This document shows, in pieces, positions 47,753-56,577 of a stretch of 64,000 nt of DNA. How positions within the stretch are numbered: position 1 is the first letter of the stretch; each line of letters begins with the position of its first letter. This DNA comes from Streptomyces kurssanovii (lineage in GTDB: Bacteria > Actinomycetota > Actinomycetes > Streptomycetales > Streptomycetaceae). The translations under genes and the position numbers were made by a program. Location of the stretch: positions 248,001 to 312,000 of the forward strand of contig NZ_BMTN01000007.1 of assembly GCF_014649695.1 (NCBI RefSeq). Direction: 5' to 3'. The notes under the pieces are model-generated. The model was not told the DNA's origin, searched no databases, and worked only from the letters and a program-made list of their open reading frames with translations.

Positions 47753-49384
47753 ATGGACGCTGTCACCCAGGTCCCCGCCCCGGCCAACGAGCCGGTGCAC
47801 GGCTACGCCCCCGGTTCGCCCGAGCGCGCCCGCCTCGAGGCCAAGCTCAAGGAGCTGGCCGAGAACCCGATCGAGCTGCCGATGACCATCGGCGGCGTGA
47901 AGCGGATGGGCGGCGGCGAGCGTGTCGACGTCGTACAGCCGCACAACCACAAGGCCGTCATCGGCACCTTCGCCGCCGCCACCCAGCAGGACGCGCAGGA
48001 CGCGATCGACGCCGCCCTCGAGGCCGCTCCCGCGTGGCGCGCGATGTCCTTCGACGACCGTGCCGCGATCATCCTGCGCGCCGCCGAACTGCTGTCCGGC
48101 CCGTGGCGCGAGACGATGGCCGCCTCCACCATGCTCGGCCAGTCGAAGACCGCCCAGCAGGCCGAGATCGACACGCCCTGCGAGCTCATCGACTTCTGGC
48201 GCTTCAACGTCAAGTACGCCCGCGACATCCTGGCCGAGCAGCCCCCGGCCAACTCGCCGGGCGTGTGGAACCGCATGGACCACCGTCCGCTCGAGGGCTT
48301 CGTCTACGCGATCACCCCGTTCAACTTCACCGCCATCGCCGGCAACCTGCCGACCGCGCCCGCGCTGATGGGCAACGTCGTCGTCTGGAAGCCGTCCCCG
48401 ACGCAGACCCACGCCGCCGTGCTGCTGATGCAGCTCCTGGAGGAGGCCGGTCTGCCCAAGGGCGTCATCAACCTGGTGACCGGCGACGGCATCGCCGTCT
48501 CCGAGGTGGCGCTCGAGCACCCGATGCTCGCCGGTATCCACTTCACCGGCTCGACCAAGACCTTCCAGCACCTGTGGAGGACGGTCGGCAACAACATCGA
48601 GAAGTACCGTTCCTACCCGCGCATCGTCGGTGAGACGGGCGGCAAGGACTTCGTCGTCGCGCACCCCAGCGCCGACCGCGCCGTGCTGAAGACCGCGCTG
48701 ACCCGCGGCTCCTTCGAGTTCCAGGGCCAGAAGTGCTCCGCCTCCTCGCGCGCCTACGTCCCGGCCTCGATCTGGAACTCCGGCTTCAAGGAGGAGTTCG
48801 CGGCCGAGGTCGACGGCATCAGGATGGGTGACGTCACCGACCTGTCGAACTTCATCGGCGCCGTGATCGACGAGCGTGCCTTCGCCAAGAACAAGGCCGC
48901 CATCGACCGCGCGAAGTCCGACCCGTCCTGCACGATCGTCGCGGGCGGCAGCTACGACGACTCGGTCGGCTACTTCGTCCGCCCGACCGTCATCGAGTGC
49001 TCCGACGCCGCCAACGAGGTCTTCACGACCGAGTACTTCGGCCCGATCCTCGCCGTCCACGTCTACGAGGACGACAAGTACGAGGAGATGCTGGAGCAGA
49101 TGGAGTCGGTGTCGGCGTACGCGCTGACCGGCTCGGTCATCGCCGGTGACCGGGCCGCTGCGGCCCACGCGATGGAGAAGCTCCGCTACGCGGCGGGCAA
49201 CTTCTACATCAACGACAAGTCGACCGGCGCCGTCGTCGGCCAGCAGCCCTTCGGCGGCGGCCGCGCCTCCGGCACCAACGACAAGGCCGGCGCCCCGCAG
49301 AACCTGATGCGCTGGACGCTGACCCGTGCGATCAAGGAGACGCTGGTCCCGCCGACCGACTACTCCTACCCGCACATGGGCTGA
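47753..49384 (+). CDS. pruA: L-glutamate gamma-semialdehyde (P5C) dehydrogenase
   Basis: A 543-residue aldehyde dehydrogenase that converts glutamate semialdehyde to glutamate with NAD, completing proline degradation. Family signs are AITPFNFTAIAGNLPTAPALMGNVVVWKPS, GSTKTFQHLW, the glutamate in GETGGKDFVV and the catalytic cysteine in FQGQKCSASSRAYVP. The ATG has AAGGAG 8 nt upstream. It is of usual length for the monofunctional PruA/RocA form. A strong terminator-like hairpin follows. Confidence 0.95.
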   Translation: MDAVTQVPAPANEPVHGYAPGSPERARLEAKLKELAENPIELPMTIGGVKRMGGGERVDVVQPHNHKAVIGTFAAATQQDAQDAIDAALEAAPAWRAMSFDDRAAIILRAAELLSGPWRETMAASTMLGQSKTAQQAEIDTPCELIDFWRFNVKYARDILAEQPPANSPGVWNRMDHRPLEGFVYAITPFNFTAIAGNLPTAPALMGNVVVWKPSPTQTHAAVLLMQLLEEAGLPKGVINLVTGDGIAVSEVALEHPMLAGIHFTGSTKTFQHLWRTVGNNIEKYRSYPRIVGETGGKDFVVAHPSADRAVLKTALTRGSFEFQGQKCSASSRAYVPASIWNSGFKEEFAAEVDGIRMGDVTDLSNFIGAVIDERAFAKNKAAIDRAKSDPSCTIVAGGSYDDSVGYFVRPTVIECSDAANEVFTTEYFGPILAVHVYEDDKYEEMLEQMESVSAYALTGSVIAGDRAAAAHAMEKLRYAAGNFYINDKSTGAVVGQQPFGGGRASGTNDKAGAPQNLMRWTLTRAIKETLVPPTDYSYPHMG

Positions 49385-49407
49385 CCTTCCGGTCGACCCC
49401 CAAGGCT

Positions 49408-49448
49408 CCGCCCCCGTCCCGGCCCCCACGCCGGAACGGGGGCGGTTT
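49408..49448. terminator. Terminator after pruA
   Basis: CCGCCCCCGT pairs with ACGGGGGCGG, with inner CCGGC/GCCGG pairing and one mismatch, followed by TTT. It separates pruA from the convergent DUF1206 gene. Confidence 0.7.
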
Positions 49449-49493
49449 CCATGTGGCCACGCCGCACGGCCCGTTGAGCCGGTCCGGTCCGGT

Positions 49494-50333
49494 TCAGACC
49501 CGGCGCCTGCGCGCCATCGCGAACGAGAAGACCCCGAACAGCACCAGCCCGGCGGCGACGAGCGCAAGCAGCCACGGCCCCGCGGGAGTTCCGGCGAAGG
49601 ACCGCAGCGTGTCGTCGAACCCCTTGGCCCTGTCCGGTTCGTAGGTGAGCGCCGCGAGCACGACGAAGACACCGACCGCCGCGAACAGCACCCCGCGTGC
49701 CACGCCGCCCGCGACGCCCGTCACGTCGATCAGCCGCCGCGTCCGGCGCGACATGCCGCCCTGCTTCAGGTGCTTGCGGTACGTGCGCAGCGCCGCGCGC
49801 ACGGCGACCCAGGCACCGGCGACGACGATGCCGGCACCGGCCAGACCGACGATCCACCGGCCCCCGGGCAACTCCAGCGCCCTGGCCGTCACGTCCTGCG
49901 ACTGCCGGTCGCTCGAGCCGCCGCCGCTGCCGCTCTCACCCGCGGCGAACGCGAGGACGGAGTAGGCGACGAACCCGTAGAAGACGCAGCGGCCCGCGGA
50001 CAGCAGCCGCTTGTGCGGCTTGTGCCCGTCGGCTCCCGCCGCGCCGAAGAGCGCTTCGGAGAGCCGCCACAGTGCCATGCCGGTCAGTCCGCCACCGAGC
50101 GCCCACAACAGCACGGAGCCGAACGGCTGCTCCGACAACTGGGTGAGCGCGCCGCCACGGTCCGCCTGGCGGCCGGTACCGCCGAAGGCGATGTGCAGGG
50201 CCAGTGCCCCGACGAGCAGGTAGATCACCCCGCGGGCCACGAATCCCCAGCGCGCGGCCGCTTCGACGACGGACCCGTTCGCCGCCCGGCGGGCGCGGGC
50301 GCGCCCGGGGAGCGTCAATGTGCGTGCGTTCAT
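49494..50333 (-). CDS. DUF1206 membrane protein
   Basis: A 279-residue integral membrane protein built of three related helix-hairpin units, which is the DUF1206 pattern: unit one with RWGFVARGVIYLLVGALAL, unit two with KRLLSAGRCVFYGFVAYSVLAF, and unit three with DVTGVAGGVARGVLFAAVG. Each begins with a G-ARG-like motif before the first helix. Loops are short except for a Gly/Ser-rich stretch near residue 145. The ATG at 50333 is used. Function is unknown; the next gene is divergent, 115 bp away. Confidence 0.85.
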   Translation of the reverse strand: MNARTLTLPGRARARRAANGSVVEAAARWGFVARGVIYLLVGALALHIAFGGTGRQADRGGALTQLSEQPFGSVLLWALGGGLTGMALWRLSEALFGAAGADGHKPHKRLLSAGRCVFYGFVAYSVLAFAAGESGSGGGSSDRQSQDVTARALELPGGRWIVGLAGAGIVVAGAWVAVRAALRTYRKHLKQGGMSRRTRRLIDVTGVAGGVARGVLFAAVGVFVVLAALTYEPDRAKGFDDTLRSFAGTPAGPWLLALVAAGLVLFGVFSFAMARRRRV

Positions 50334-50447
50334 GGGCACCTCCGGTACGCGGATGCCCTGGCGGTCCGCCAGGAAACGGGACGGCGGCGGCCACGCGTGG
50401 TGACGAGCGCTCAGTTTGCGTGCGCCGTGGGCGGATACCCGAACGGC

Positions 50448-50855
50448 ATGACTGAGACCGAGAAGAAGACGACCCAGGCACGTACGACGACGAAGAAGAC
50501 GGCCGCCGCCGCACAGGGGCGGAGCCGGTCGGCCGCCGAGGCGCCGGCGAAGGCGTCGTCGAAGGCGCAGGACACCGCCCGCCGCACCGGCGAGGTGGCG
50601 CAGGGCATCGGCGGCGTGGCCACGGAGAAGGCACTGACGGCGGCCAGGACCGTCCAGCAGGCGGCCTCCACCGCCGCCGGCGCGACGGTCGGCAAGGCAG
50701 GCGTCGTGTGGACGCTCGTGAAGGCGCGCAAGGCGATCGTGGCCGGCGCCGGGACGGGCGTCGCCACCGCGGTGGCAGGCTCGTACGCGCTCGGACGCCG
50801 TGCCGGCCTCAAGCAGCGCGGCCCGCTGTCCCGTCTCACCGGCGGCAGGCTCTGA
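50448..50855 (+). CDS. Ala/Lys/Thr-rich protein with possible membrane segment
   Basis: A 135-residue protein with a low-complexity N-terminal half rich in Lys, Thr and Ala (MTETEKKTTQARTTTKKTA) and a C-terminal half with Gly/Ala helices (AASTAAGATVGKAGVVWTLV and AIVAGAGTGVATAVAGSYALGRRAG), the second of which could enter the membrane. The composition resembles histone-like or surface-associated Streptomyces proteins without a defined domain. The ATG at 50448 has no clear ribosome binding site. Start and function are uncertain. Confidence 0.6.
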   Translation: MTETEKKTTQARTTTKKTAAAAQGRSRSAAEAPAKASSKAQDTARRTGEVAQGIGGVATEKALTAARTVQQAASTAAGATVGKAGVVWTLVKARKAIVAGAGTGVATAVAGSYALGRRAGLKQRGPLSRLTGGRL

Positions 50856-50977
50856 ACGGACCGCTCCCGACGCGGTAGCCGTCCGCTCCGGACGGGTGGG
50901 GCGGCGCTCGCCGGCGCCCTGCGCTGGAAGGGATCACGCGCCAGTGATCACCACCACGCAGGGAGACACGAGACACG

Positions 50978-52078
50978 ATGACCCACAACCGGCGAAGGAG
51001 CCCCGTCCGCCGGGTGCTCCTGTTCAGTTGCGCCCACCTCTTCGCAGCGGCGGCTGTCGTCGGCCTGGGAGCCACGGAAGCCGGCGCGCAGGCGCCATTG
51101 TGCTTCGGGTTCCCGGCGACGACCACGGGGACGACGGGGACGCCCGGTAACGACGTGATCGTCGGGACACCGGGCGCCGACGTCCTCGACGGCCTGGGCG
51201 GCAAGGACCTGATCTGCGGCCTGGATGGCGACGACCGCCTGACCGGAGGGCCGGGCGCCGACTCGCTCGACGGCCAGGACGGCGGCGACACCGTCGTCGG
51301 CGACACCTACAGCGCGACGGGGAACGCCACGGCGGCCACCGGGACGGACCGGGTGTTCGGCGGGGCAGGCGCCGACGCGCTGGTGGGCGACAACCTCGCC
51401 CCGCAGGGCACGGCCGCCGGGGCGGCGGGGGACACGCTCCACGGCGGAACGGGCGACGACTTCCTGGTCGGCGACAGCAGGGGCGACCACGCCTCCGGCG
51501 GGGCGAACGACCGTCTCGAGGGCGGCGAGGGCAACGACGGCCTCAACGGTGACGCGTTCGCCTTCTTCGACGCCTCGGGGGCCGGCGACGATGTCCTCCT
51601 GGAAGGCCCTGGGGACGCCGGTGACGCGAACGGCGACAGCACCGCCATCCTGGGGAACGCGAGCGGCAGCGGCGGCAACGACGTCATCGATCTCGGAGCG
51701 GACGGCGGCACGATCGCGACCGGTGATCACAGCGCTTCCGGTGGTACGGCGACCGGCTTCCGGCAACGACCGAATCACCGGTGGTGGCGCGGGCGAGTTC
51801 CTGATCGTCGGCGACAGCGCGATGGGGACCCCACGGGCGCGACCGCCGGGAACGACCTGATCGACGGGCGCGGCGGGGACGACACGGCGTTCGGCGACAT
51901 CATCGGCCCGAGCGGTGTGTCGGCCGGCGCCGCTGGAGGCTCCGACCGCATCGACGCCGGGGCCGGGAACGGCACCCTCCGGGGCGGCCCCAGCAGCGAT
52001 CTGCTCAACGGCAGCACCGGTACGGACGACTGCGACGGCGAGAACGGGGCGGACCTCGAGACGAACTGCGAGATCTGA
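50978..52078 (+). CDS. Secreted RTX-type calcium-binding repeat protein, probably with two compensating frameshifts
   Basis: A 366-residue exported protein: basic signal peptide (RRVLLFSCAHLFAAAAVVGL, cleavage near residue 38), then Gly/Asp-rich nonapeptide repeats of the hemolysin type, e.g. GGKDLICGLDGDDRLTGGPG and GGTGDDFLVGDSRGDHASGG, which would wind into a beta-roll and bind calcium. Around 51755-51835 the pattern is broken: this frame reads RQRPNHRWWRGRVPDRRRQR, while the next frame over the same bases reads SGNDRITGGGAGEFLIVGDS. Two small indels that cancel each other explain this. Either the sequence has an error or the gene varies here. No enzyme domain is seen. Confidence 0.75.
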   Translation: MTHNRRRSPVRRVLLFSCAHLFAAAAVVGLGATEAGAQAPLCFGFPATTTGTTGTPGNDVIVGTPGADVLDGLGGKDLICGLDGDDRLTGGPGADSLDGQDGGDTVVGDTYSATGNATAATGTDRVFGGAGADALVGDNLAPQGTAAGAAGDTLHGGTGDDFLVGDSRGDHASGGANDRLEGGEGNDGLNGDAFAFFDASGAGDDVLLEGPGDAGDANGDSTAILGNASGSGGNDVIDLGADGGTIATGDHSASGGTATGFRQRPNHRWWRGRVPDRRRQRDGDPTGATAGNDLIDGRGGDDTAFGDIIGPSGVSAGAAGGSDRIDAGAGNGTLRGGPSSDLLNGSTGTDDCDGENGADLETNCEI

Positions 52079-52350
52079 GGCCCGGTATCCGCGGGCCCGC
52101 GCCGGGACGCCGACTCCCCGCGGGCCCCGCTCTCGTCCCGGGCCATGATCGCGTCTCAGATAGTAGGAAGTCCGAGTAATTGTGGAGACAGAGCGGCCTG
52201 GCTGACCTAACTTTGTAGGAGCCGAACGTCTCGCTCGATCCAGCGAATGGCGGTTCCGAGTCCGCGCCCCCAGGCAGGCAACCCCTGCGGCGCGCTCACC
52301 GCCCCTTCCGGCGCCTCGAAATCTCTTCTGATCTCAAGGAGTCGATCATC
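52079..52350. other. Regulatory-looking gap before the 42-residue ORF
   Basis: The gap of 272 bp contains an imperfect dyad TAGTAGGAAGTCCGAGTA at 52161-52178 (core GGA-AG-TCC) in a stretch less GC-rich than its surroundings, followed by TAACTT at 52208-52213. It may hold the promoter for the small ORF and leuB. No gene is visible. Confidence 0.4.
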
Positions 52351-52479
52351 ATGTCCGCTGCGACCGCCCGCCGAGTCCGTCACGCCTCCCGCACCAGCGA
52401 GTCCGACCGCAAGAACGCCGCCGCCGCCCTGCAGCGCGCCCTCGACCGCCGCGACAACGGCGGCTCCACCGGTCACTGA
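52351..52479 (+). CDS. Small basic protein upstream of leuB (42 aa)
   Basis: A short ORF with a CAAGGAG ribosome binding site 9 nt before the ATG. It encodes MSAATARRVRHASRTSESDR, then KNAAAALQRALDRRDNGG and STGH: very basic, with one amphipathic helix. Codon third positions are strongly GC, as in real genes, and it sits 70 bp before leuB in the same orientation. It contains only one leucine-rich stretch and is too long and leucine-poor to look like a leucine attenuator peptide. Function unknown. Confidence 0.65.
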   Translation: MSAATARRVRHASRTSESDRKNAAAALQRALDRRDNGGSTGH

Positions 52480-52549
52480 GCGACGATCATCCGCGTCCAT
52501 ATGGTGGACGTGCCATGTCATTGGATGGGACGCGGAGTAGGGTGCCGAC

Positions 52550-53593
52550 ATGTCTCGCAGCATCAATCTCGCAGTTGTCCCCGGTGACGGCATCGGCCAG
52601 GAGGTCGTGGCGCAGGGCCTGAAGGTCCTTGCCGCGGTCCTGCCTCAGGATGTGAAGCTGGAGACCAAGGAGTACGACCTCGGCGCCCAGCGCTGGCACC
52701 GCACCGGGGAGACCCTCCCCGACGCGGAGCTCGACTCCCTCAAGAACCACGACGCGATCCTCCTCGGCGCCATCGGCGACCCGTCGGTGCCCTCCGGTGT
52801 GCTGGAGCGCGGTCTGCTGCTGAAGCTGCGGTTCGCCTTCGACCACTACGTCAACCTGCGTCCGTCGAAGCTGTTCCCCAACACGGCCACCCCGCTGGCC
52901 GGCCGTCCCGACATCGACTTCGTCGTCGTGCGCGAGGGCACAGAGGGCCCGTACACGGGCAACGGCGGTTCCCTGCGCACCGGTACGCCCGCCGAGGTGG
53001 CCACCGAGGTCAGCCTCAACACGGCCTACGGTGTGGAGCGTGTCGTCCGCGACGCGTACGAGCGGGCCAACTCCCGCCCCCGCAAGAAGCTGACGCTCGT
53101 CCACAAGAACAACGTGCTCGTCTACGCAGGGCACATGTGGAAGAACATCTTCGACAGGGTCGGCCAGGAGTACCCCGAGGTCACCACCGACTATCTGCAC
53201 GTCGACGCCGCGACGATCTTCTTCGTCACCCAGCCGGAGCGCTTCGACGTCATCGTCACCGACAACCTCTTCGGCGACATCCTCACCGACCTCGCCGCTG
53301 CCGTGACCGGCGGCATCGGCCTGGCCGCCTCCGGCAACATCAACCCGACCGGCGAGTTCCCGTCGATGTTCGAGCCGGTGCACGGCTCCGCGCCGGACAT
53401 CGCGGGCACCGGAAAGGCCGACCCGACCGCGACCGTCCTCTCCGTCGCCCTGCTGCTGAGGCACCTGGGCTACGAGAGCGAGGCCGTCCGGATCGAGGAC
53501 ACGGTCGCCGCCGACCTGGCGGAGCGGACGCCGGACTCCGTCCGCACGACGGACGAGATCGGCGACGCGCTCGCGGTACGAGTAGCGAGCTGA
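52550..53593 (+). CDS. leuB: 3-isopropylmalate dehydrogenase
   Basis: A 347-residue enzyme of the actinobacterial LeuB type, oxidising and decarboxylating 3-isopropylmalate in leucine synthesis. It shows [30 protein letters not shown], the substrate-binding [52 protein letters not shown] and the metal and NAD motifs [19 protein letters not shown] and [20 protein letters not shown]. The ATG has a weak binding site. A terminator lies in the 259-bp gap before ilvE, so leuB and ilvE appear to be separate transcripts. Confidence 0.95.
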   Translation: MSRSINLAVVPGDGIGQEVVAQGLKVLAAVLPQDVKLETKEYDLGAQRWHRTGETLPDAELDSLKNHDAILLGAIGDPSVPSGVLERGLLLKLRFAFDHYVNLRPSKLFPNTATPLAGRPDIDFVVVREGTEGPYTGNGGSLRTGTPAEVATEVSLNTAYGVERVVRDAYERANSRPRKKLTLVHKNNVLVYAGHMWKNIFDRVGQEYPEVTTDYLHVDAATIFFVTQPERFDVIVTDNLFGDILTDLAAAVTGGIGLAASGNINPTGEFPSMFEPVHGSAPDIAGTGKADPTATVLSVALLLRHLGYESEAVRIEDTVAADLAERTPDSVRTTDEIGDALAVRVAS

Positions 53594-53636
53594 CCCGCCG
53601 GAACACCGACTCCGGGGTGTCCCCGGACACCCCCAG

Positions 53637-53677
53637 AAGCCGCCGGGTCGCACTCCACATCGCGCCCGGCGGCTTTT
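53637..53677 (+). terminator. Intrinsic terminator after leuB
   Basis: AAGCCGCCGGG pairs with CCCGGCGGCTT (11 bp) around a 17-nt loop and ends in a run of four T. Confidence 0.8.
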
Positions 53678-53728
53678 CCTGTGCGGCCCCCGGGTGCCAC
53701 CATCAGAACCTGGGCCGTACTCACGCCG

Positions 53729-53758
53729 TTCCCTGCACGGATCCCCACGGGCGATAAT
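53729..53758 (+). promoter_or_regulatory. Putative ilvE promoter
   Basis: TTCCCT (53729-53734) and GATAAT (53753-53758) are spaced by 18 bp, giving a 5' UTR of roughly 85-90 nt before ilvE. Confidence 0.45.
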
Positions 53759-53852
53759 CGGACGTGGGCCGTGTCGCACGGCGATGCTCGGATGTCCAAG
53801 CAGTGGGCGTGAGCGCGGTCCGTCACAACAACCGGTGAAGGACACTGCACTC

Positions 53853-54959
53853 ATGACGACGCCCACGATCGAGCTCAAGCCTTCCTCGCACCCGCTGTCC
53901 GACGCGGAGCGCGAGGCGATCCTGGCCAATCCGGGATTCGGCCGCCACTTCACCGACCACATGGTGACGATCAGGTGGACGGAGGGGCGTGGCTGGCACG
54001 ACGGCGAGCTCGTTCCTTACGGGCCGCTGTCGATTGACCCGGCCAACATGACCCTGCACTACGCGCAGGAGATCTTCGAGGGCCTCAAGGCGTACCGCCG
54101 CCCCGACGGCTCCGTGGCCACCTTCCGTCCCGAGGCCAACGCCGAGCGCTTCCAGCGTTCCGCCCGCCGCCTGGCGATGCCCGAGCTGCCGGTCGACACC
54201 TTCATCGCCGCCTGCGACGCGCTGGTCCAGCAGGACAAGGCGTGGGTCCCCGCGCACGGTGGCGAGGCGTCCCTCTACCTCCGCCCGTTCATGATCGCGA
54301 GCGAGGTCGGTCTGGGTGTGAAGCCCGCCAACGAGTACCTCTTCCTCGTCATCGCCTCCCCGGCCGGCGCGTACTTCCCCGGCGGCGTCAAGCCCGTCTC
54401 GATCTGGCTCTCCGAGGACCGGGTCCGCGCCGTCCCCGGCGGCATGGGCGACGCCAAGACCGGCGGCAACTACGCCGCGTCCCTGCTCGCCCAGGCCGAG
54501 GCCGCGCAGAAGGGCTGCGACCAGGTCGCCTACCTCGACGCCGTGGAGCACCGCTGGGTCGAGGAACTCGGCGGCATGAACCTGTACTTCGTGTACGAGA
54601 CCGGTTTCGGCCAGGACCTGAAGATCGTCACGCCCGAGCTCACCGGCTCGCTGCTCGCCGGCATCACCCGCGACTCGCTCCTCACCCTGGCCAAGGACCT
54701 CGGCTACGGGTCGGAGGAGGGCCGGATCTCCATCGACCAGTGGCAGGCCGACACCGAGAACGGCACGCTCAAGGAGGTCTTCGCCTGCGGCACGGCCGCG
54801 GTGATCACCCCGGTCGGCCGGGTGAAGTCGGCGCGCGGCGAGTGGACGCAGTCCGGCGGGCAGCCGGGCGAGGTCACCATGCGGCTGCGCAAGGCGCTTC
54901 TCGACATCCAGACGGGCTCCGGTGAGGACGTCCACGGCTGGATGCACGAGCTCGGCTGA
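53853..54959 (+). CDS. ilvE: Branched-chain amino acid aminotransferase
   Basis: A 368-residue PLP enzyme that transfers amino groups between glutamate and the Val, Leu and Ile keto acids. [35 protein letters not shown], the PLP lysine in [37 protein letters not shown] and [13 protein letters not shown]-like [15 protein letters not shown] identify the fold-IV BCAT. The ATG at 53853 agrees with the start of homology; GAAGGA lies 13 nt upstream. Convergent with the permease gene, across a strong hairpin. Confidence 0.95.
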   Translation: MTTPTIELKPSSHPLSDAEREAILANPGFGRHFTDHMVTIRWTEGRGWHDGELVPYGPLSIDPANMTLHYAQEIFEGLKAYRRPDGSVATFRPEANAERFQRSARRLAMPELPVDTFIAACDALVQQDKAWVPAHGGEASLYLRPFMIASEVGLGVKPANEYLFLVIASPAGAYFPGGVKPVSIWLSEDRVRAVPGGMGDAKTGGNYAASLLAQAEAAQKGCDQVAYLDAVEHRWVEELGGMNLYFVYETGFGQDLKIVTPELTGSLLAGITRDSLLTLAKDLGYGSEEGRISIDQWQADTENGTLKEVFACGTAAVITPVGRVKSARGEWTQSGGQPGEVTMRLRKALLDIQTGSGEDVHGWMHELG

Positions 54960-54972
54960 CGTCCCGCGTCAT

Positions 54973-55014
54973 CGCGACGGCCCGCACCGGCTCCGGCCGG
55001 GGCGGGCCGTCGCG
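54973..55014. terminator. Bidirectional terminator between ilvE and the permease gene
   Basis: CGCGACGGCCCG and CGGGCCGTCGCG form a perfect 12-bp stem with an 18-nt loop between the two convergent genes. Confidence 0.7.
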
Positions 55015-55015
55015 T

Positions 55016-56437
55016 TCATGAGGTCGCCGTCTCCGCGACCGGCGCGGGCGCGGCGGCGGGCGCTGTGCCCGCCCGCAGCGCCGCGTACGTCACGCCCCCC
55101 ACCAGGCCCGACAGGACGAAGCTGCAGTCGATGCCGCCGGTGAGGCCGAGCAGGGGTCCTTCGTAGAGCGGAGTGGAGACGGCCGCCAGCCCCACGGCCG
55201 CGCCCAGCGCCCAGGACAGGGTGGCGCGTACGTTCCAGCCGGACCGGAACCAGTAGACGCCGCCCCGTGCACGGCGGTTGTAGACCTGGAGGGCCTCCGC
55301 GTCGTACACGCCCGCGCAGCGGACGTGCGCCATCAGCGTGATCACCGCCCAGGGGGCGCCCACCGCGGTGAGCAGCAGCACGAACGACGTCATGGCCGAC
55401 TGGGCGTCCCACCCGAAGTGGCCGGCGAACACGAACGCCGTCGCTACGACGGCCACCACCAGCGTGGCCCGGGTGCGGGTGGCGCGCGGCAGGATCGCGT
55501 CGAGGTCGAGCCCCATCGAGTACAGCATCAGCCCCGCGTTGCCGACCGAGCCCGCCGCGGCGGCGACGAGCAGCGGGACGAGGTACCAGGCGGGGGAGGC
55601 GGCGACGAGCGGGCCGGCGTAGTCGGTCCCGGCCCGTGCGGCGAGTGCCGTGTACGTACCGAAGAGCTGCGGGATCAGCAGCCCGGCCACCAGCCCGGCA
55701 CCGGTGGCGCCGAGCACCCGGCGCGGGCTGTGGCGCAGCGGCGAGATGTAGCGGGTGTAGTCGCCGAGCAGGGTGATGAACGCGATCGGTCCGCTGAGTC
55801 CGGCGGCCACCGCCGACAGCACCCACGTCGGCCAGAACGACCCCAGCAGGTACGGGGTGTCGGGCGGCGCCGCAGTGGTGAGGTCCGGCGCGTACGCGAC
55901 GATCCCGAGCAGCAGCAGCGCGGTCATGCCGACGGCCAGGACCTTGCTGAGGCGCAGCAGCAGCCGGTAGCCGTACACGGCGCCGCCGACGGTGCAGGCG
56001 GCGAGGAGCGCGTAGACCAGGGTGTGGGCGAGGCCGCCGGTGGGCAGTCCGGCGAGGCGGGCCAGCGTGCCGATCACCACGTCGCCGCCGATCCACAGGG
56101 TCAGTGCCGTGTAGCCGAGCGAGAGCAGCAGACCGACGACGGAACCCACGAGTCGGCCGCGGACCCCGAAGGCCGCGCCGCTGGACGTCGACAGATTGGT
56201 CGCGGTACGCAGCGAGACGAGGGCCAGCGGGGCGGTGACGGCCACGCCCACGAGGGTGCCGGCGACGACCGAGGTGACGGACGGCCACAGGCCGAGGCCG
56301 AACGAGACCGGGAGCCAGCCGAAGACGATCACCCCCAGGCAGAGGTTCGACCCGAGCAGGATCGAGACGAGATCGCGAGGAGTGCTGGTGCGCTCCTCTT
56401 CGGGGACGGTGTCGACTCCGCGTTGTTCCACCGGCAT
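55016..56437 (-). CDS. NCS1-type permease (cytosine/purine/allantoin family)
   Basis: A 473-residue integral membrane protein with about 12 helices resembling CodB and other nucleobase:cation symporters: GVIVFGWLPVSFGLGLWPSV in helix one, SGAAFGVRGRLVGSVVGLLL, LWIGGDVVIGTLARLAG and ITLLGDYTRYISP, where the YTRY motif is typical. Such transporters import cytosine, hydantoins, allantoin or related ureido compounds. The ATG at 56437 has GAGGGA upstream. It is divergent from the urease-like genes and its promoter (TTGACT, 17 bp, CACATT on the minus strand) overlaps two operator copies, so it probably imports a compound used by that cluster. The specific substrate is unknown. Confidence 0.88.
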   Translation of the reverse strand: MPVEQRGVDTVPEEERTSTPRDLVSILLGSNLCLGVIVFGWLPVSFGLGLWPSVTSVVAGTLVGVAVTAPLALVSLRTATNLSTSSGAAFGVRGRLVGSVVGLLLSLGYTALTLWIGGDVVIGTLARLAGLPTGGLAHTLVYALLAACTVGGAVYGYRLLLRLSKVLAVGMTALLLLGIVAYAPDLTTAAPPDTPYLLGSFWPTWVLSAVAAGLSGPIAFITLLGDYTRYISPLRHSPRRVLGATGAGLVAGLLIPQLFGTYTALAARAGTDYAGPLVAASPAWYLVPLLVAAAAGSVGNAGLMLYSMGLDLDAILPRATRTRATLVVAVVATAFVFAGHFGWDAQSAMTSFVLLLTAVGAPWAVITLMAHVRCAGVYDAEALQVYNRRARGGVYWFRSGWNVRATLSWALGAAVGLAAVSTPLYEGPLLGLTGGIDCSFVLSGLVGGVTYAALRAGTAPAAAPAPVAETATS

Positions 56438-56460
56438 GGGCTGTCCCTCACCTTCACAGT

Positions 56461-56491
56461 TTGAGTGACGTTCAAATTGAACGCTGCTCAA
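56461..56491. promoter_or_regulatory. Two adjacent 15-bp operator dyads (permease side)
   Basis: TTGAGTGACGTTCAA (56461-56475) and TTGAACGCTGCTCAA (56477-56491) are arranged almost back to back. The second overlaps the permease -10 (CACATT on the minus strand, 56490-56495; -35 TTGACT at 56513-56518). Confidence 0.6.
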
Positions 56492-56544
56492 TGTGAGGCA
56501 TGCCTCGTACCAAGTCAACGGTTTCCTTCGGTGCGCGCGATTGT

Positions 56545-56559
56545 TAGAGTGACGCTCAA
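56545..56559. promoter_or_regulatory. Third operator dyad overlapping the urease-like promoter
   Basis: TAGAGTGACGCTCAA matches the consensus of the two upstream copies in 13 of 15 positions. It contains TAGAGT, a plausible -10 with TTTCCT 17 bp upstream, so a bound repressor would block the promoter. Confidence 0.55.
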
Positions 56560-56577
56560 AGATGGAGGTGTGGTGAC

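Noticed and set aside
52351-52479. The 42-residue ORF as a leucine attenuator peptide for leuB
   Set aside because: It has only two leucine codons, scattered, and no terminator with T tract between it and leuB.
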